Source of the DNA: Pseudomonas grimontii
Lineage (GTDB): Bacteria > Pseudomonadota > Gammaproteobacteria > Pseudomonadales > Pseudomonadaceae
Direction: 5' to 3'
Assembly: GCF_007858185.1 (NCBI RefSeq)
Contig: NZ_VFES01000001.1
Span: 124,001-188,000, forward strand
Length of the DNA stretch: 64,000 bases
Part shown: one piece after another, positions 61,198 to 64,000 of the stretch
Position numbering within the stretch: position 1 is the first letter of the stretch
How the letters are laid out: every line of letters begins with the position of its first letter
The notes under the pieces: model-generated
Seen by the model: only the letters and a program-made list of their open reading frames with translations
What the model was told of the DNA's origin: nothing
The model's database searches: none
Position numbers and translations under genes: made by a program

Positions 61198-62787
61198 TCA
61201 AAAACTCCCCGCTGTTTCGCTGGCGGCCCCCGTGGTGAACTGAGTGTTGAGGCCGTCTTGCCAGTAGACCTCGTTGACATTGCTCAGGCTGCGGATCAGG
61301 CATTTCCATTCGATGTGTTGCTGTGTCGGCCACACGACGGTGCCGCTCCAGCGATTGGATGCGCCGGGTTGCAGTGCGATGGCATGGGCCGGGTCCCAGG
61401 CGCCGAGCTCGATAGGCGATCCCACTGCGTAGACTGCCTGGCCGAGCCCCGGCCTGACGTTGTCGCAGTGCAAAATGGTCGTGGTGTCGGAAGATGCCGG
61501 GGCGGCCTGCCACGAGCGGATGCGCTGCCCGTCCGCAAACAGAGCAGGGCTGAAGCCGTCAGGCACCTTGGAGAGGTCGGAGTCCAAGGCGATCAGCAGG
61601 CGCTTGCGGCTGCCTTGGATGGCGGCCACCAACCCGGAATAGTTGGGCTGGAAACTGATGGGTGAATCGGCCCTGATGCCGGCGCCCTTGCGCAGGCTGA
61701 TCAGCTCGCGGATCAGGTCGCCCCGGCCCCAGTCGTACATGTCGGGCCAATACACAGCCGGCGTACCGGGGCTCAGCAGGATATAGGCATAGGCGATATT
61801 GCGTTGCGGATCGGCAAGAGACCAATGGTGCTGCCCGCCGTATTGCCCTGGCGAATAACCGGTGTCGTGGTTATCGACAAAGGTCACCGCGATCTGTCGC
61901 CATGCCGGGTCGGGGTTGCCATTCAAGCCATGGCGCCACTCGGCCACGCTGCCATTTTGCATGCGCTCCTTGAGGGCGAAATCGAACACGCTGCAGTGGG
62001 AGCGATCCGACCAGTCCTTCAACGCATCCTGCCAACTGGCCTGACTGCGCCAGTCGTTCGCCGGATATTCGCTGGGGCCTTTCCACAACTCGCCGACGCA
62101 GAACGCTTGGTCACCAAAGTTTTTCATCCACACATCGACCCGCTCCGCCGCGTAGCCGCGCGCAAAATCGAAGCGCAAGCCTTTGGCGCTGTAGTTGTCC
62201 CGCAGGTTCCTGAATTCCTGCATGAAGCGCTGCGAGACTTCCGAGTTGCTTGTGTTGAGGTCGGCCGAGCCGCTCATGAACGCGTCGCCCTCATCACAGA
62301 CGATGGGCGTTGTGCAGTCATCGCGCCACAGCTTGAGGCCCCTGGGGAAGCGTATCTGTTGACTCGGTAGCTTGTCGTTCATATGGTTGGGCACCAAGTC
62401 GTATATCGCTTGAACGCCGGCGCCTGCCAAGGCGGCGACCGCCTGTTTGAGCTGGCTGTCACTGCCGTATCGGCTGTTCTTGTCGAAGTCGCTCCAGAAG
62501 TAACCTTCACCGCCGCCGGATGTTCCCGACGCCGCGTCGCTCCAACTGGATTGATCGGTCCAGGCGGGCGGCAGCCAGATTTTGGTGAAGCCGTCCTGGC
62601 CGATAGTGGGGGCCATTTGTGCCAGCACCTCATACCATTTCTGCGGGGTATTGCGGCTGGAGTTCCAGTGGAAGCCTTGCAGCAGGATGTCTTCGCCACC
62701 GCCATTGCGCACACTCGGCGACGCAGCGTGGACGGTGCATGCCAGCAGCCAGACAATCGTTGTGCAATACCAGCCTGTGCGTTTCAT
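61198..62787 (-). CDS. Exported maltotetraose-forming-type alpha-amylase with starch-binding domain
   Basis: A 529-residue glycoside hydrolase family 13 enzyme closely resembling the G4-amylase of P. stutzeri. The signal peptide MKRTGWYCTTIVWLLACTVH is removed near HAA-S. Catalytic residues: Asp nucleophile in GLRFDFARGY (near 206), Glu acid/base in FCVGELWKGP (near 232) and Asp in TFVDNHDTGY (near 305). Residues about 430-529 form a CBM20-like starch-binding domain (HCDNVRPGLGQAVYAVGSPI, WKCLIRSLSNVNEVYWQDG). It should release short maltodextrins from starch outside the cell. The ATG at 62787 is chosen over GTG at 62790. No maltodextrin uptake genes are adjacent. Confidence 0.9.
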   Translation of the reverse strand: MKRTGWYCTTIVWLLACTVHAASPSVRNGGGEDILLQGFHWNSSRNTPQKWYEVLAQMAPTIGQDGFTKIWLPPAWTDQSSWSDAASGTSGGGEGYFWSDFDKNSRYGSDSQLKQAVAALAGAGVQAIYDLVPNHMNDKLPSQQIRFPRGLKLWRDDCTTPIVCDEGDAFMSGSADLNTSNSEVSQRFMQEFRNLRDNYSAKGLRFDFARGYAAERVDVWMKNFGDQAFCVGELWKGPSEYPANDWRSQASWQDALKDWSDRSHCSVFDFALKERMQNGSVAEWRHGLNGNPDPAWRQIAVTFVDNHDTGYSPGQYGGQHHWSLADPQRNIAYAYILLSPGTPAVYWPDMYDWGRGDLIRELISLRKGAGIRADSPISFQPNYSGLVAAIQGSRKRLLIALDSDLSKVPDGFSPALFADGQRIRSWQAAPASSDTTTILHCDNVRPGLGQAVYAVGSPIELGAWDPAHAIALQPGASNRWSGTVVWPTQQHIEWKCLIRSLSNVNEVYWQDGLNTQFTTGAASETAGSF

Positions 62788-62993
62788 CACCCGTCACCTG
62801 TTTGCTGGAACAGGCTTTACTCTGCTACGGGGAGGGAACATCGTCTGCTGTCATAATTGCCAGGTGCGCGAGAACATTTGGCACTAATACCCAGGCTTGA
62901 AGTAGCCGTGCGTTATGTTCGAGTTTGAACCCGTTTGTGCGGGTGCCGTTGGTGGCTGGGGCTGAAAGCTGACGGCGTGTATATGAAAGTGCG

Positions 62994-63031
62994 GTACAAA
63001 CGGTGATCGTACAACCGCCATGGGCTATGAT
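62994..63031 (+). promoter_or_regulatory. Possible promoter and operator of the FadR-type regulator gene
   Basis: Two direct copies of GTACAA-A/C-CG (62994-63003 and 63009-63018) overlap the expected -35 area of a TATGAT -10 (63026-63031). The arrangement would allow autorepression by the gene that starts at 63065. The rest of the 277-base gap to the divergent amylase shows nothing else. Confidence 0.35.
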
Positions 63032-63064
63032 GCTGCTTTAGTCCACCGAGATAGATGACCCCAA

Positions 63065-63811
63065 ATGGAAAACGCCAGCACCGCCCCTCGTCTTCCCCGC
63101 AAGCGCCGCAGCCTTGCCCAGGAATTGGTCACGGTGTTGTCCGAGCAGATCAGGGACGGTGAGCTCAAACGGGGCGACAAGCTGCCCACTGAGTCAGCCA
63201 TCATGGAAGCCCATGGCGTCAGCCGCACCGTGGTGCGCGAAGCCATCTCACGTTTGCAGGCAGCGGGGCAGGTGGAAACCCGTCACGGTATCGGCACCTT
63301 TGTGCTGGATACGCCGAGCCCCAGCGGCTTTCGCATCGACCCGGCTACCGTCGTTACCCTGCGGGACGTGTTGGCGATCCTGGAACTGCGTATCAGCCTG
63401 GAAGTGGAGTCGGCAGGGTTGGCTGCGCTGCGTCGCAGCGATGAACAACTGGCAGCCATGCGCGCGGCGCTCGATGCGCTGAATGAAAGCGCGGCCCATG
63501 CTGGCGATGCAGTTGCTTCCGACTTCGCCTTCCACCTGGAAATTGCGCTGTCCACCGGCAACCGCTATTTCACCGACATCATGACCCACCTGGGTACCAG
63601 CATCATTCCGCGTACCCGCCTGAACTCGGCGCGCCTGGCCCATGATGACCAGCAGCACTACATGGGACGCCTGAGCCGCGAACACGAAGAGATTTACGAG
63701 GCGATTGCCCGCCAGGATTCGGATGCGGCGCGCGCGGCCATGCGTTTGCACCTGACCAACAGCCGCGAGCGGCTGCGCCATGCTCATGAAGAGGCTGAAA
63801 GGGCAGGCTGA
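63065..63811 (+). CDS. FadR/GntR family transcriptional regulator
   Basis: A 248-residue regulator with an N-terminal winged helix (VTVLSEQIRDGELKRGDKLP, ESAIMEAHGVSRTVVREAIS) and a C-terminal FCD all-helical ligand domain (RDVLAILELRISLEVESAGL, FHLEIALSTGNRYFTDIM). FCD domains typically bind organic acids through a metal site that includes Asp and His residues; the FHLEIA His is visible. Its target is not in the window. Confidence 0.9.
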   Translation: MENASTAPRLPRKRRSLAQELVTVLSEQIRDGELKRGDKLPTESAIMEAHGVSRTVVREAISRLQAAGQVETRHGIGTFVLDTPSPSGFRIDPATVVTLRDVLAILELRISLEVESAGLAALRRSDEQLAAMRAALDALNESAAHAGDAVASDFAFHLEIALSTGNRYFTDIMTHLGTSIIPRTRLNSARLAHDDQQHYMGRLSREHEEIYEAIARQDSDAARAAMRLHLTNSRERLRHAHEEAERAG

Positions 63812-64000
63812 TTGTCAGCAGATGGCTCATGTGCCGTTCAGCGTTTTTCCATGACGCTTGCATTGATTGGATGTAGGACGCTAACGAGTCTAGTGTCGCT
63901 TCATTCGCCACGTCGTCAGGAAGGTTCAACTGAAGCGCCTTCACGGACGTGTCAATCACACGACGCCTTTCGTTCTCGTCAGCAATCAGCTCGGCCAAAG
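63812..64000 (-). other. End of an unknown reverse-strand reading frame (cut by window edge)
   Basis: A reverse frame stays open from the window edge (protein text ELIADENERRRVIDTSVKAL..., then DVANEATLDSLASYIQSMQ) and looks protein-like until about 63815. It then runs on through the FadR-type gene to a stop at 63603, where the sequence no longer looks like a real protein. It may be the C-terminal remnant of a gene whose stop was lost, or a gene that truly overlaps. The composition is less GC-rich than the neighbours. No family is recognised. Confidence 0.3.

Overview
The window is a stretch of core chromosome from a fluorescent-type Pseudomonas, most likely the P. fluorescens group. The evidence is the high GC content, the gene content and order, and the repeats. 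Several blocks follow the order I remember from P. putida and P. aeruginosa: DUF1631-ampD-ampE-chemoreceptor; tatD-fruR-fruBKA; speC; an Opu-type osmolyte transporter beside prfC; dppBCDF with opdP and several dppA genes; roxSR; trpS-zapE; and rplM-rpsI-petABC-sspAB. Paired inverted copies of a GGGAGGGGGCTTGC-type palindrome sit in the gaps between genes. No rRNA, tRNA, CRISPR array, insertion sequence or prophage was seen.

Layout. 1-5262: end of a DUF1631 gene, ampDE (peptidoglycan recycling and beta-lactamase control), a chemoreceptor and a small zinc-ribbon membrane protein. 5209-12787: TatD nuclease, then the fructose regulator FruR diverging from the fructose PTS operon fruBKA, with a recognisable FruR/Cra operator between them. 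12963-15404: a small accessory cluster of an HpcH/HpaI aldolase, a class IV aminotransferase, a 36-residue candidate membrane protein and an Lrp/AsnC regulator. 15483-19606: a Tat-exported PhoD-type phosphatase and a membrane PepSY-flavoprotein reductase. 19748-25165: speC with a long, structured leader, the Opu-type ABC transporter and the spacer before prfC. 25166-27555: prfC and two small exported acidic proteins. 27760-40361: a dipeptide uptake locus (dppBCDF, four binding proteins and the OprD-family porin OpdP). 40482-43829: one very large protein resembling dermonecrotic-toxin-domain proteins, the most unusual gene here. 44022-48621: a SIMPL-domain protein, the RoxSR redox two-component system and a YddA/SbmA-like ABC exporter. 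48691-56001: zapG/yhcB, a hydrolase, trpS, zapE, a GlxA-type regulator, an acyl-CoA dehydrogenase and an aldo/keto reductase. 56250-61136: ribosomal proteins, cytochrome bc1 and the stringent starvation proteins. 61198-64000: an exported maltotetraose-type alpha-amylase, a FadR-type regulator and the end of an unknown reverse-strand frame.

Most of the window is housekeeping and nutrient uptake. FruR controls fructose import through a phosphorelay. The Dpp locus pairs an outer-membrane channel with four periplasmic receptors that may share one inner-membrane transporter. RoxSR and the bc1 operon both concern respiration but are not adjacent. The best candidates for new biology are the orphan toxin-like protein, the aldolase-aminotransferase-microprotein-Lrp cluster, and the speC leader, which contains a strong intrinsic terminator and a possible leader peptide. 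Functions are assigned from motifs and recalled gene order; no database search was possible.
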